A stretch of 64,000 nt of DNA. Source: a virus. The DNA is taken from the IMG/VR virus record IMGVR_UViG_3300030101_003608, positions 46,526-110,525 of that record; one strand, 5' to 3'. Each line of letters opens with the position of its first letter. Position 1 is the first letter of the stretch. The notes beneath the pieces were generated by a model. That model was not told the DNA's origin. It did not search any database and saw only the letters and a list, made by a program, of their open reading frames with translations. Below, one piece after another: positions 10,364-19,744 of this stretch. The translations under genes were made by a program, and so were the position numbers.

Positions 10364-11863
10364 TTATCCTATAACTAATAAGTCAGTTACATTTCTAGTA
10401 GGATGATCTATTGTAAAAGTTGTAGAATTTACCAAAGCTATAAGTAAACCTTCTGTTACATCATTTAAACCATCAAAGGCTCTTATTTGAACATAAGTCT
10501 CACCAACACCGTGAGTAATAGAAAGTGGAGTAACGGTTCCAGCAGTCCAACCAACACCAGATAGCAGTTGTCTTTGTACATCAGCAACTATAGTAACAGA
10601 AACTGCATCACTACTAAGACTAATACCATCACCAGCAGTAAGACCTTTATTTGCCAACGCAGGTCCTGTACCATCATTTACTAAAGTTTCAGTACCTCCA
10701 GCTGAAGTTAATGCTACACTTGTTGCTGGAGAAGTATTTTCAATTTCCAAAGTATCCGTTGCAGGATCTATTGTAGTTGTAATACCACCTGCCCCAATAA
10801 CATTTAAAATATCAGTGTCAGTATCAGCATCTACAGCACCAACATCACCAACAAACCTTGTCCATACATTTTGATCAACATTTGGAAGCGTGTTTTCAAT
10901 TTTTAAAGTATCTGTTAGTGGGTCTATTGTAGTTTGAATACCACCTCCATTTCCAACAACAGCTAAGACATCATTAGTAGTATCAGCATTTACTAAAGTA
11001 CCATCATCAGCAGTAAATCTTGTCCATACATTTTTACTATTTACCAATGGACTAGCTGCAGTACCATCACCGCTAAGACCAGAAGCAGAATCTATTGATA
11101 AACCTGCAAATGAAATTCTAATCGCATCTGTACTAGGAACGGTGCTTCCATTTAAATAGATTGCTTCACCTGCTACAAAGTTTAATGTATCTCCAGGAGC
11201 CTCTGCAGTTTGAAGATCTGTAGGATTATTATTTGGTCCCCATGTAAATCCTGCATCTGGATTAATTTTAGCAGTTACAAAATTATTTTGGTGAGTAACT
11301 GTACCAGTTGTAAATGCTGCACCCGTTACATGACCAAATGTATCAAAACTAAAACTAGCAGCTTGTAAAAAGGTATTACCTGTACCAGTAACAGCTAGTG
11401 GAGAAACCACAGTAGATGTATCTTGATGAGATATAGTTACTGTTCCTGCTCCAGTATCTACTGCTACATCAATTGCAGGTCCAGCTAATATTTTTGCTAA
11501 AATTTGATTAGTAATGATGGGAGCAAAGTATACTTCAAATTGAGCCATATCAGCAGATACAGTATAAGTTGTTACATCTGTAACAGGATCTGTTGTAGGA
11601 ACTACATCAATAAACGTGCTACCCGCTACTACACTAGCAGGTGGTGCCACTTTACTACATACATAGTTTACTAATTTTGTGATAGCCTCATCTAAATAAT
11701 CATTTCTAGAAATTACAGTATCTCCATCACACGTTAAATCTACTCCTGTATAAACAATGCATTGCATGTTAAACACTTCAGAGCAGGCTGGTGGACACGT
11801 TACTGAAACCACATGAGTTCCAGAGCATCCACAACTAGGGGTATTACAATTTGTACAAGCCAT
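10364..11863 (-). CDS. Fibre-like virion protein with Cys-rich head (499 aa)
   Basis: A 499-residue protein starting with a Cys-rich segment (MACTNCNTPSCGC) and a conserved CIVYTGVDLTC box near residues 36-46. The rest is Thr/Val/Ala/Gly-rich, low in charge and strongly beta-forming, as in phage fibres. Two related segments begin NVWTRF (residues about 280 and 335) and repeat a NVWTRF...TTIDP...DTL pattern, so the shaft is internally duplicated. The N-terminus resembles that of the 554-aa protein next door, which suggests a shared anchoring domain. A head or tail fibre role is inferred. Confidence 0.65.
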   Translation of the reverse strand: MACTNCNTPSCGCSGTHVVSVTCPPACSEVFNMQCIVYTGVDLTCDGDTVISRNDYLDEAITKLVNYVCSKVAPPASVVAGSTFIDVVPTTDPVTDVTTYTVSADMAQFEVYFAPIITNQILAKILAGPAIDVAVDTGAGTVTISHQDTSTVVSPLAVTGTGNTFLQAASFSFDTFGHVTGAAFTTGTVTHQNNFVTAKINPDAGFTWGPNNNPTDLQTAEAPGDTLNFVAGEAIYLNGSTVPSTDAIRISFAGLSIDSASGLSGDGTAASPLVNSKNVWTRFTADDGTLVNADTTNDVLAVVGNGGGIQTTIDPLTDTLKIENTLPNVDQNVWTRFVGDVGAVDADTDTDILNVIGAGGITTTIDPATDTLEIENTSPATSVALTSAGGTETLVNDGTGPALANKGLTAGDGISLSSDAVSVTIVADVQRQLLSGVGWTAGTVTPLSITHGVGETYVQIRAFDGLNDVTEGLLIALVNSTTFTIDHPTRNVTDLLVIG

Positions 11864-11910
11864 TTTATTTTTATTTTAATTTATATATATAATTTTTAAT
11901 TTTTTACTTT

Positions 11911-13575
11911 TTAATAACATGTAGTCTCTACAATGTCTGCATCACAAGCTAAAAATGCAGTTAAACCTTCTATAGTTGCAAAAAATCCTCCTAAGTTACC
12001 AGAGTCTCCTGCATCACATGTAAAAGGCCATGTATAATCTGATCCATCAAAGTCAGTTTCTCCAACAAGGTTATTTGCACCTGCTGCTGGGAAGTTATGA
12101 ATATCAGTATCAGTATTAATATAATTAGGAATACTTTCTCCTGATCTAACATTACTTGTTATAAATCTTAGATGAGAGCCTCCTATAACTCCTGTAGCAG
12201 AAGAAATTTGTTCTTGATCTCTTAGAGATGCAATATACAATACACCTGCTTCTGTTATTGCTATTCTAGATGCAGCTGTTAAAGAAGTACCTACTGTTCC
12301 TGTAATTATAATAGGTCTATTTAATACAGCAGGATAAGGCATTCTATAATCAGCATCTAAATTATTTGTTGTTACTGCTGTAGGTATTACACTTAATCCA
12401 CCATTAAACGAAATTACTCCACCAGTACTAATTGATACTGCACCTGCTCCACTAGTTCCTGGAATACAAGTTGGTATATTATTATAATCAGAATAACTAG
12501 ATAATCCATGAATACCTCCTGCACCATTATCAAGTGGCACAAAAACATACCCTCTAAAGTGAAGAACATTTCCTATTCTTCTTACTTGAGGTTTAGTAGC
12601 TGTTCCAGAATAAAAATCAAACCCATTAAGATCTACCCAACCCGTATCCTTAACTTTTGCTGATATTTCTAAATCTGCTGTTATACTTAATTGTACAGTA
12701 TTTGTCTCTTGAACAGTTACCGCTGTAGGTGGTAAACTTGCATAAATATCATAAATAGCTAACCATATGTTTGTTATAGTATCTGATACTGTTCCTGGAG
12801 TTGTGACCCATGTTGGATATTGAGTTTGATAATTTGCAGCAGGATTAGTTAATGTAAGATCTGTATTTGCAATTGATTGACTACCAATAGCAGTTGTTAA
12901 TGAAGCTATAGTACCTGTTACTGTATAAAAATCACACCATAATGCATCAAAAAACTGTTCTAAAATCACCTGAACCTCGCTATCTGTTGAAGCAGGTACT
13001 GTTCCAATATCACATTTTGACTGAAGTGTTAATGCGGGAAATGTAGGATCTGGTTTATTTTCTAAATTTGTTACTCTGATAGTTATGTCAGTAATTTGAT
13101 CATTCATCAAACTTATTTCTGAAACAATGCTAGCAATTTTTTCACCCATTGTTACAGCATAATCTACTAACTGCATTGTTTTTTGAGTACCTACCACAAA
13201 TTCTTCAGGCACTGTTACTACACAATCTGGACAAGTTTCACTAGCACGAGCTATACTAAAAGTAGCTCCTTTAGAAGATGCAGTTGAAGAAGCAGTTGTT
13301 CCACTTTGAACTGCACAAAGCTGATCAATTATAAACTGAACTAAAGCTTGAAAGTCTTGGGGACCACAAGCTATTGTACTAAAACATGTTAAATCATAGT
13401 TAGAAACTTTTAATGTATCTAATACTGCGCAAAGCTCTGTAGCTAGTTTATGTACTACCTCAGAAACACTATCTCCAGTACATAAATTAATGCATGGAAT
13501 GTCAGGTCCCTGCCAAACTATACAGTTTGAAGAGATAGGGCTACAAGGTTTATTATCTAAATTTAAAGGTTTCAT
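11911..13575 (-). CDS. Fibre-like virion protein paralogous at its N-terminus to the next gene (554 aa)
   Basis: A 554-residue protein with a Cys-rich N-terminus (residues 10-90) holding NCIVWQGPDIPC, similar to the CIVYTGVDLTC region of the 499-aa neighbour. A helical stretch at about 140-175 could be a trimeric coiled coil. The remainder is Ala/Thr/Val/Gly-rich beta structure, ending in a Cys-containing tip (CDAGDSGNLGG, then CDADIVETTC). This is the architecture of a virion fibre with a common base and a different distal domain. A GTATATTA element lies 16 bases before the start. Structural role likely; exact location in the virion unknown. Confidence 0.65.
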   Translation of the reverse strand: MKPLNLDNKPCSPISSNCIVWQGPDIPCINLCTGDSVSEVVHKLATELCAVLDTLKVSNYDLTCFSTIACGPQDFQALVQFIIDQLCAVQSGTTASSTASSKGATFSIARASETCPDCVVTVPEEFVVGTQKTMQLVDYAVTMGEKIASIVSEISLMNDQITDITIRVTNLENKPDPTFPALTLQSKCDIGTVPASTDSEVQVILEQFFDALWCDFYTVTGTIASLTTAIGSQSIANTDLTLTNPAANYQTQYPTWVTTPGTVSDTITNIWLAIYDIYASLPPTAVTVQETNTVQLSITADLEISAKVKDTGWVDLNGFDFYSGTATKPQVRRIGNVLHFRGYVFVPLDNGAGGIHGLSSYSDYNNIPTCIPGTSGAGAVSISTGGVISFNGGLSVIPTAVTTNNLDADYRMPYPAVLNRPIIITGTVGTSLTAASRIAITEAGVLYIASLRDQEQISSATGVIGGSHLRFITSNVRSGESIPNYINTDTDIHNFPAAGANNLVGETDFDGSDYTWPFTCDAGDSGNLGGFFATIEGLTAFLACDADIVETTCY

Positions 13576-13590
13576 ATTTCTTGTTATTTA

Positions 13591-13604
13591 TAATATACAA
13601 ATTA
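13591..13604 (-). promoter_or_regulatory. Late promoter-like element (GTATATTA)
   Basis: The minus strand reads TAATTTGTATATTA in the short gap between the 955-aa and 554-aa genes. It matches the recurrent late element (T-rich, then GTATATT). Confidence 0.45.
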
Positions 13605-13607
13605 TTA

Positions 13608-16475
13608 TTAAGAATTGCAAGAAGAATTAGACCCAGTCTTAACACAACTATCAGTTGTTTTAGGACATGGGAACTGAGGATCATTTAAAGCTTGTAATTC
13701 TATTAGTTCTTTACTTATTAACCATTTTTCATTTAATTCAGGACAGCAATTAGATATACCGTATCTTAATGCTAATGCTTCTTTATAAGCTATTTCTGCA
13801 AAGTTACATGTAATTTTATCATACTTTTCTGAAGAGCATATAGGTGTATTATATCCAGGTTTTACTTTTCTGTTATTTGGAAAATACTGCGGACACTCTC
13901 CTATTTTAGTTTTTTGTTTAACACACTCTTCACTCTCTATAGTTTCTAACAATATAAGAGCTTGACCATCAGGCCAAACACCTTTTACCCACTGTGCATC
14001 TGTAAATATTGGACAATCCTCTGTTGATTCAAAACTACCTATGTCACTAGGAGCAACTGTACCTATAGTTTGACCTATAAACCATCCATTAAGAGCTTGA
14101 GAATACCATATATAATAAGTGATGTTTACACCTAATACAGTAATTTCAAAAGAATAAACATTTTTACCATCATTAGTTGTACCATTCCAGTTTGCATCAC
14201 CTATAAAAGATGCTCCTTCTTCTCCTTCAATTGAGATAGTAACACAGTCACAACCATTAGCAGCACCAATTACTTCAAATACATTACAATCTCCATAGTA
14301 ATTAAATATACCAGGAATTGATTCATCCCATTTTTGTACACAATGTCTTAAAGAAGACTTTCCTGAAGGAACTGTTTCTGTAGATGCAGTATCTCCATTA
14401 ATATCTATGTATGAATATACTTGTTCTTTTGTAGTTGTATTAAAAACAGTTGAACATCTTGTTACTAAAGTTTCACAATCTGTACATGTTTCAAAAGCAA
14501 CTGTTACTTCTACAGGCTGTTGACTAGGAGGTTGTCCTACACCTGCATAAAGTTCAACAGTATAGCAACCTATACAACCTTCTACTTGAACAACTTGATT
14601 TAAATAAGGTGATAAATTTGAAGGAGTAATTATTATTGCATCTGCATGTGCTGGATCACAAGGCGTTAATGTATAAAATGTAGCTAGACATGATGGGCAA
14701 TCTGTAAACTCTATAATGTTACTTATAGTAACACTGCTTGGTGGTTCATGCGTAATCTGTTCTACAAACCAGCAATTACAATCATCTTTTATAACTTTAC
14801 CTATATATGCAGATAAATCTTGAATGCTGTATGTAACTTCTCCACTTTCACAATCCGTTAATTTATATGCTATAGGACCTATACATTCTATACAGCTAGT
14901 ATATTCTTGTAATACTGTTACATCTACAGGACATTTGCAAGCATTATCATCAGAACATGGTGAAGTTATTATTGCTGTTACAGGATTACCATCAGGAAGA
15001 ACTCCTACTACCCAAACGGTTTCATCTGCTATTGGGCAACTTGTAATACCTCCTTTTATTTCTCCTATTACTTGTGCGGGTATAGTACTACCTACATTTT
15101 GACTAATTATCCAACTACCTGCAGCAGCATTTGCCCAAATATAATAAGTAACTCCAAGTACTTCTAAAATAAATACTTTTTCATTATTATGCGTACTTCC
15201 TGAATAATTAGCTAAATATGATATTCCGTTTATACTAACAGATACACATAAGCAGGTTGCTTCTGTAACAGTCCAACATCCTTCATATCCTGCTAATTCA
15301 ACTACAGAACTTGGATTTATATATTTAAATAAACTTTGGAGCGTTGAGGTTAGTATTGCATTTTGATTTGGATACTTTTCAGGTTCACAATTAATTAATT
15401 GAAAACATCTTTCAACACAAACTCCATCCTCACAAAGACCTCTTTCAACAATAACAGCTGAAGGTTCACCAGGAACTTCTTTTACTAAAGGAGGTGACTG
15501 AGCACAAAACTTATCTGGAGCATATGTAGACTGAGGATCACCATTACAATCAATATATGTAACTAATCCTGGAGCACTAATTATTTCATAACAGTTGCAA
15601 GGACAAGGTTCTGCTTCAAAACTAGTTATTTCTAAAGTTAGCACAGGATCTGTACAAACACCTTCATTTACTTCAACAAACCAAGATTCTGTAGAACCTG
15701 CTAGTGTAACGTAAGTTCCTACAGCAGCTGCAAAGTCTTCTATAGTAGTTTGTATTTGTGTTCCATCACAAGCAGTTAATAGATAACATATAGGATCACA
15801 AACTGGACATCCTACATCTGAATCAGAATAAGTACAATCATCAGCATGTATAAACTGTATATCTGCGCTAGCATCTGGAGGATAAAATAAAAGATTATAT
15901 TCTGCTATATCAGCAGGTGCTCCAGGTAAACCATCACCAACTGTACCAACTGACCAAGTATAACATTCTCCTGGAAATAAAGGATACCCTTGTACAGGAG
16001 GTGCAACAATATTATATTGCTGTACACCCGTGTATTGTAAAAGACTAAATGAAGGCATTGAACCTCCTTGACTCCCCCCTATATAAGGCTCACCTCTAAA
16101 AAATATAGCAGGACCTCCACAACAAGGGTCTGCTTTTATATAATTTTGGTCTTTTGGACCACAATCTGGGCACAAGGCTCCAGCTGAAGTACAGTCTGAA
16201 AACTTTCCTAAAGATACCGCTGTTATTGAGCTATCACTAATAAATGGATATAAAAGACCTGTTAAAGCTCTAAATTCAAAAAGATAACAGTTTCCATTAA
16301 TAAATTCAAATATTCCACCAGCTCCTGCTACTATAGTATCAGCAATATCCCAAGTATAAACACCACTTAATGCTGTAGGATCGGGTGTTGTTGGATCAAC
16401 TGTTAACCTAATATCTATAACGTTACTACCATTGCAACAATCAGTTACTCTATAGTGATAATATATAAGTGACAT
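13608..16475 (-). CDS. Cysteine-rich repeat virion protein (955 aa)
   Basis: A 955-residue protein with very many Cys, often in CC, CxC and CxxC arrangements. Successive modules contain phrases such as CYLLTACDG, CYEIIS and YKLTDCESG, about 70-90 residues apart, so the protein looks like a string of small disulfide- or metal-stabilised beta domains. Two larger modules (about residues 405-500 and 745-840) are clear duplicates: each has a YYIW core, W-I/F-I-x-Q and, further on, GVxPDG. The C-terminal 100 residues differ (helical). It is encoded between fibre genes and a small zinc-ribbon gene. A surface or fibre role is inferred. Confidence 0.65.
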   Translation of the reverse strand: MSLIYYHYRVTDCCNGSNVIDIRLTVDPTTPDPTALSGVYTWDIADTIVAGAGGIFEFINGNCYLFEFRALTGLLYPFISDSSITAVSLGKFSDCTSAGALCPDCGPKDQNYIKADPCCGGPAIFFRGEPYIGGSQGGSMPSFSLLQYTGVQQYNIVAPPVQGYPLFPGECYTWSVGTVGDGLPGAPADIAEYNLLFYPPDASADIQFIHADDCTYSDSDVGCPVCDPICYLLTACDGTQIQTTIEDFAAAVGTYVTLAGSTESWFVEVNEGVCTDPVLTLEITSFEAEPCPCNCYEIISAPGLVTYIDCNGDPQSTYAPDKFCAQSPPLVKEVPGEPSAVIVERGLCEDGVCVERCFQLINCEPEKYPNQNAILTSTLQSLFKYINPSSVVELAGYEGCWTVTEATCLCVSVSINGISYLANYSGSTHNNEKVFILEVLGVTYYIWANAAAGSWIISQNVGSTIPAQVIGEIKGGITSCPIADETVWVVGVLPDGNPVTAIITSPCSDDNACKCPVDVTVLQEYTSCIECIGPIAYKLTDCESGEVTYSIQDLSAYIGKVIKDDCNCWFVEQITHEPPSSVTISNIIEFTDCPSCLATFYTLTPCDPAHADAIIITPSNLSPYLNQVVQVEGCIGCYTVELYAGVGQPPSQQPVEVTVAFETCTDCETLVTRCSTVFNTTTKEQVYSYIDINGDTASTETVPSGKSSLRHCVQKWDESIPGIFNYYGDCNVFEVIGAANGCDCVTISIEGEEGASFIGDANWNGTTNDGKNVYSFEITVLGVNITYYIWYSQALNGWFIGQTIGTVAPSDIGSFESTEDCPIFTDAQWVKGVWPDGQALILLETIESEECVKQKTKIGECPQYFPNNRKVKPGYNTPICSSEKYDKITCNFAEIAYKEALALRYGISNCCPELNEKWLISKELIELQALNDPQFPCPKTTDSCVKTGSNSSCNS

Positions 16476-16476
16476 T

Positions 16477-16632
16477 TTATTTTACAAATTTGTTTAAGTT
16501 ACCTTGTTTTATTTTAGCTTCATAAGCTGCTATACATGTTGAACAAACTTGTCTTCCATCTGATGCCGTTCTTTTTTGACATCCGCATGATAATTGTTTT
16601 CCACAGTTTGAACATCTTGATCCTGCTGCCAT
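16477..16632 (-). CDS. Small zinc-ribbon protein (51 aa)
   Basis: A 51-codon frame starting MAAGSRCSNCGK, with four CxxC/CxC-type pairs (CSNC, CGC, CSTC) that look like one treble-clef or zinc-ribbon fold. It ends one base before the ATG of the Cys-rich 955-aa gene and starts 23 bases after the stop of the gene before it, so it fits neatly into the operon. Its role is unknown; the Cys pattern suggests it may belong with the Cys-rich virion proteins beside it. Confidence 0.7.
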   Translation of the reverse strand: MAAGSRCSNCGKQLSCGCQKRTASDGRQVCSTCIAAYEAKIKQGNLNKFVK

Positions 16633-16655
16633 AATTTGTTGGTTTTAATTTTGGT

Positions 16656-17198
16656 TTAACAATGTCTACAATCTAATTTATTTAAAAGTTTTAGTGCATA
16701 ATTATAAAGTGTCATACCTTCTTGTTGTTCATGACAAGTTTCTACTTTAGCTTTTGCTGCATCTAAATACATTCTAATTAATCTAAGATGATTTAATTTA
16801 TCTTTTACAGCTTTAGGTGGATCACAATCTGCCACATCTATATCACATAAAATCTTTTGATATAAATCCATAGCCTGAGTCATTCTTAAATGGTTATACT
16901 CTACATAGACCACATGATTTGGATCTACTACATATTTTATTACATAAATTCCATCAGGTAAATTCACATATGATTGACCGCAGTGTTCTGTTTGCAATCC
17001 TAAATCACAAGCTGTTAAATTGCAAGATGACTCAGGTTGAAAATGAACTTCTGTAGCATAAGTATACCCAGGAACTGTAATTTGAAGTTTTGGTTCAAAA
17101 ATAGCAACCTGTGCAGAATATACACTTGTATCAAAAATCTTCATGACACAGGCATTTCCTACAGGAGGTATTTCTAAACTTAATACATGATTTGCCAT
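16656..17198 (-). CDS. Putative virion structural protein (180 aa)
   Basis: A 180-residue protein. The N-terminal ~110 residues are predicted beta-strands (VLSLEIPPVG onward); the C-terminal ~70 are helical and Cys/His-containing (ending KLLNKLDCRHC). It sits between the 465-aa structural protein, from which it is separated by a strong terminator, and the zinc-ribbon gene. No enzymatic motif is visible. Head-tail completion or fibre attachment is possible from position only. Confidence 0.6.
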   Translation of the reverse strand: MANHVLSLEIPPVGNACVMKIFDTSVYSAQVAIFEPKLQITVPGYTYATEVHFQPESSCNLTACDLGLQTEHCGQSYVNLPDGIYVIKYVVDPNHVVYVEYNHLRMTQAMDLYQKILCDIDVADCDPPKAVKDKLNHLRLIRMYLDAAKAKVETCHEQQEGMTLYNYALKLLNKLDCRHC

Positions 17199-17208
17199 AT
17201 TAGATGAA

Positions 17209-17250
17209 ATAAAAAAAGGGAGAGGAGAAATTAGATCTCACTCTCCCTTA
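17209..17250 (-). terminator. Strong intrinsic terminator after the 465-aa gene
   Basis: On the minus strand AAGGGAGAG (17249-17241) pairs perfectly with CTCTCCCTT (17224-17216), followed by a run of T. It lies right after the stop of the gene ending at 17269. Confidence 0.85.
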
Positions 17251-17268
17251 TATGAGTAATTAATTATA

Positions 17269-18666
17269 TTATACTGCTACAATAATACTTGCAGCGGCAC
17301 ATGCAACACCTGCCTCAGCAGCTTGTGCAACACAGTCATTACCAACAGCATCTGTTACAACTTTAATATCATCTGCAAGATTAACAAGCTGAGTATTTAA
17401 TGCAGCACCTGCACCTGTTTCAGCAGCAATCTCAAGTAAGTATTGATCATTATCAAATGTACCTGTTGGATTGTTGTATCTTGGAATGCTATGTAAGATA
17501 AATAATCTGTCATATAATGCAGTTCTATTTACTTGACCAGCAGCAGTACCTAACATATCATTTCCTTGAGTAATCTCACGGATTCTTAAGTCAGTTGCAA
17601 AAGGAACTTGTCTGTAAGATTCAGATAAGATAAAATCTCTTGCTACAGTCTCACCAAGTCCTTGTGGTTTTCTACCTTTACACTCATGCTCAATACATAT
17701 TCCCGTAAACTCACATGGATCACCATTTAAATCTACTTCAGAAGCAAATAACCTTAGAGGCTCAGTTCCGTAGAAATCTGAAGGTTGGAAAGTACAATCT
17801 CCAAACTTAGTTTCTTCGTAAGCACCAACTAGTGTTAAACCTGCACAATCTCCAACAGCAAATGCTGATGTATATGCATCTACAGTACTAATAGTTGGAC
17901 CAGCACCTTGACCAGTTACAGCTTGAACTGCAGCTTGAGCAGCAGCTACAAATCCAGCAGCAGCTATATCAAAACCTTCTGGATATAAAAGTGTAGTTAT
18001 ATGACCAGCAGCAACATCAGCTGCAGAAGCTACACTAACTACAGGAATGATAAATGGAGCTGGATTAGAGTTACCATTAGGACCAGCACCTGTAAGAATG
18101 ACACTTTCACTAATTCCTTTTGCCCACTGAATCATTACAAGCGCTGGATCTACAGCAACAGGAGCAACAGCTCCATCTGGACAACATCCAGTGTAAGCAG
18201 TAATTTCTTGATATGCTTGATGATTTAACATTCTTAATGCAGCAGATCCTTTTACATCTACTCTTAAGTGATAGTTCTCACCACATAAGAAAGTTGGACA
18301 ACAACCAGCATTACCTACAGTACTTGGTGTAGTACCAATATTTAAAATAGACTGTTGAGCAGGATTTGCTTTGTTAGTCCATACTTTGGTAATAAATTTA
18401 GGATTAATACCTTTTGATTTAATTGATTCTGTATATCCACCGTGAAAAGGTCCAACTTTGTCATCTGCATAAGGAGCACCTGATGCAATAACAAATTGAC
18501 ATTTTGATGGGGTAGCCACATCTAGTGGAGCCCAAGTCTTTGCATCATACAAAGATAATTGTCCTGAAGTTAGTGCACCACTGGCAGTAGAAGCTGGAGC
18601 TACTACAGGATCAACATACGCATCCATAATGAATGTCTTTCTAAAAGCGTGATTAAAATAAGCCAT
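17269..18666 (-). CDS. Abundant virion structural protein candidate (465 aa)
   Basis: A 465-residue, Ala/Gly/Thr-rich protein of low charge starting MAYFNHAFRKTFI. It stands alone between a tandem promoter-like element upstream and a strong terminator downstream. In phages that arrangement is typical of a highly expressed structural gene, and the MCP gene here also has its own terminator. Cys pairs (GCCPTFLCG, GCCPDG) occur in the middle. I recall similar N-termini in unnamed proteins of aquatic Bacteroidota phages but cannot give a specific function; an auxiliary capsid or tail protein is most likely. Confidence 0.65.
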   Translation of the reverse strand: MAYFNHAFRKTFIMDAYVDPVVAPASTASGALTSGQLSLYDAKTWAPLDVATPSKCQFVIASGAPYADDKVGPFHGGYTESIKSKGINPKFITKVWTNKANPAQQSILNIGTTPSTVGNAGCCPTFLCGENYHLRVDVKGSAALRMLNHQAYQEITAYTGCCPDGAVAPVAVDPALVMIQWAKGISESVILTGAGPNGNSNPAPFIIPVVSVASAADVAAGHITTLLYPEGFDIAAAGFVAAAQAAVQAVTGQGAGPTISTVDAYTSAFAVGDCAGLTLVGAYEETKFGDCTFQPSDFYGTEPLRLFASEVDLNGDPCEFTGICIEHECKGRKPQGLGETVARDFILSESYRQVPFATDLRIREITQGNDMLGTAAGQVNRTALYDRLFILHSIPRYNNPTGTFDNDQYLLEIAAETGAGAALNTQLVNLADDIKVVTDAVGNDCVAQAAEAGVACAAASIIVAV

Positions 18667-18699
18667 TGTTTTTTGTTTTTAATTTTATAAATAAATAAA

Positions 18700-18722
18700 T
18701 AATATACTATAATATACTAAAA
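18700..18722 (-). promoter_or_regulatory. Tandem late promoter-like element (two GTATATTA copies)
   Basis: The minus strand carries TTTTAGTATATTA directly followed by a second TAGTATATTA, 10 bases apart, upstream of the 465-aa structural gene (start 18666). The duplication of the -7-like core suggests either strong expression or two nearby start sites. Confidence 0.55.
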
Positions 18723-18746
18723 GTTTTTTAATTAATCAAATTAAGA

Positions 18747-19445
18747 TTAATTATTTCTTTCAGCAGTTTGCGAACCTCTTGGATATTGTACTGGTGATTC
18801 TATATCTCCAGCTAATATACTAACAGCTTCATCAATAATTACTTCAATAATATCATCCTTAAATTCAGATTCTACTTCTACCAAAGTTTCTTGATTAGTA
18901 TAAGGATCTACACAACCTTGTATTTGAATTTTTCTAGGTTGTCTATAATAGACTAAGTCTGCTTGTGATATTTCAAATTCATCATTAGTGTAAATATGAA
19001 TTTGATTATCAATTAATGTAATAAAAGTTTCTCCCCATTCAAATGAAGGTTGCTTAGATTTATCTCTTAACAATTGATTTAAATTACCTTCCTCTGCAAG
19101 ATATACCGTCATTCTTCTATCTTTACAACAATCCTGACATGCAAATACATCTACTCTTTTAAACTGTAAATAGTTTTCAGGAATAGATCCTCGGAAATGA
19201 TCTTTCTTATCAGTCAATGAAAGTTGATTATCAGAAAGTAATACCTGAAGATCATCTTTTCTTCTAGTAGATTGTTCATCACCTTCTTTAACAATATTAA
19301 GACCATGCAATTGTCTTCTGCACCATTCTACTTGTGCTTTATTAAAAGCCTCAACAGCTTGCCAACATTCTATATTATCATAGTCTTGACTATCAAGCTT
19401 GTTAACTCTTTGTTTTAATTTTATGACTATTGCGCTATTTAACAT
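18747..19445 (-). CDS. Head-tail connector/ring-type protein (232 aa)
   Basis: A 232-residue protein. Its helical N-terminus (INKLDSQDYDN-type region, residues 10-50) is followed by a beta-rich middle and a helical end, resembling the adaptor or ring proteins encoded downstream of MCP in crAss-like phages. A CQDCCKDRR cluster near residue 100 could bind a metal. The first base of its ATG overlaps the stop of the small basic gene before it (TAATG), so it is coupled to that cluster. The call is by position and overall pattern. Confidence 0.65.
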   Translation of the reverse strand: MLNSAIVIKLKQRVNKLDSQDYDNIECWQAVEAFNKAQVEWCRRQLHGLNIVKEGDEQSTRRKDDLQVLLSDNQLSLTDKKDHFRGSIPENYLQFKRVDVFACQDCCKDRRMTVYLAEEGNLNQLLRDKSKQPSFEWGETFITLIDNQIHIYTNDEFEISQADLVYYRQPRKIQIQGCVDPYTNQETLVEVESEFKDDIIEVIIDEAVSILAGDIESPVQYPRGSQTAERNN

Positions 19446-19654
19446 TATTTCTTTTTCTTTCTTAGTTTACCTAATGTAATTGCAAATCTAGCACGTTGAG
19501 CAGTCTTACCTTTACCCTTAGCTTTTTCTCTAAGCCAAGATTTTTTAATTCTCTTATTCTTTTTATCATAACCACCTTGTCTTTTAGCAGTAGCTGTAAG
19601 AGAACCTGGCTTTTTGATTGCCTTCTTGATATTTAACTTCTTCTTTTGTGCCAT
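19445..19654 (-). CDS. Small Lys/Arg-rich virion-type protein (69 aa)
   Basis: 69 residues, almost entirely Lys, Arg, Ala and Gly (begins MAQKKKLNIKKAIKKPG, ends KLRKKKK). Such composition suits DNA or RNA neutralisation. It is the last of a run of very basic small genes downstream of MCP and is coupled by TAATG to the connector-type gene. SLTATAKRQGGYDKK-like stretches recall basic proteins of aquatic phages and giant viruses. Nucleoid-like condensation of packaged DNA is an inference. Confidence 0.72.
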   Translation of the reverse strand: MAQKKKLNIKKAIKKPGSLTATAKRQGGYDKKNKRIKKSWLREKAKGKGKTAQRARFAITLGKLRKKKK

Positions 19655-19656
19655 TT

Positions 19657-19722
19657 TTAATATTCCCAGTAGATAAAAATTTGATCATTTTCTTCTTCTG
19701 GTTCTTTAAAAGTTTTATTCAT
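19657..19722 (-). CDS. Possible 21-aa acidic mini-protein
   Basis: A 22-codon frame (starts MNKTFKEPEEENDQ) fills the 90-base gap between two basic-protein genes and ends 3 bases before the next ATG. A GTATATTAC element lies 6 bases before its ATG. It is acidic whereas all its neighbours are strongly basic. It may simply be leader sequence; the evidence is position and spacing only. Confidence 0.3.
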   Translation of the reverse strand: MNKTFKEPEEENDQIFIYWEY

Positions 19723-19727
19723 ATAGT

Positions 19728-19741
19728 AATATACAAAAAAA
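19728..19741 (-). promoter_or_regulatory. Late promoter-like element (TTTGTATATTA)
   Basis: On the minus strand a T-run leads into GTATATTACTATATG, matching the late element seen before other structural genes. It would start transcripts for the 69-aa basic gene and the connector-type gene. Confidence 0.45.
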
Positions 19742-19744
19742 TGA

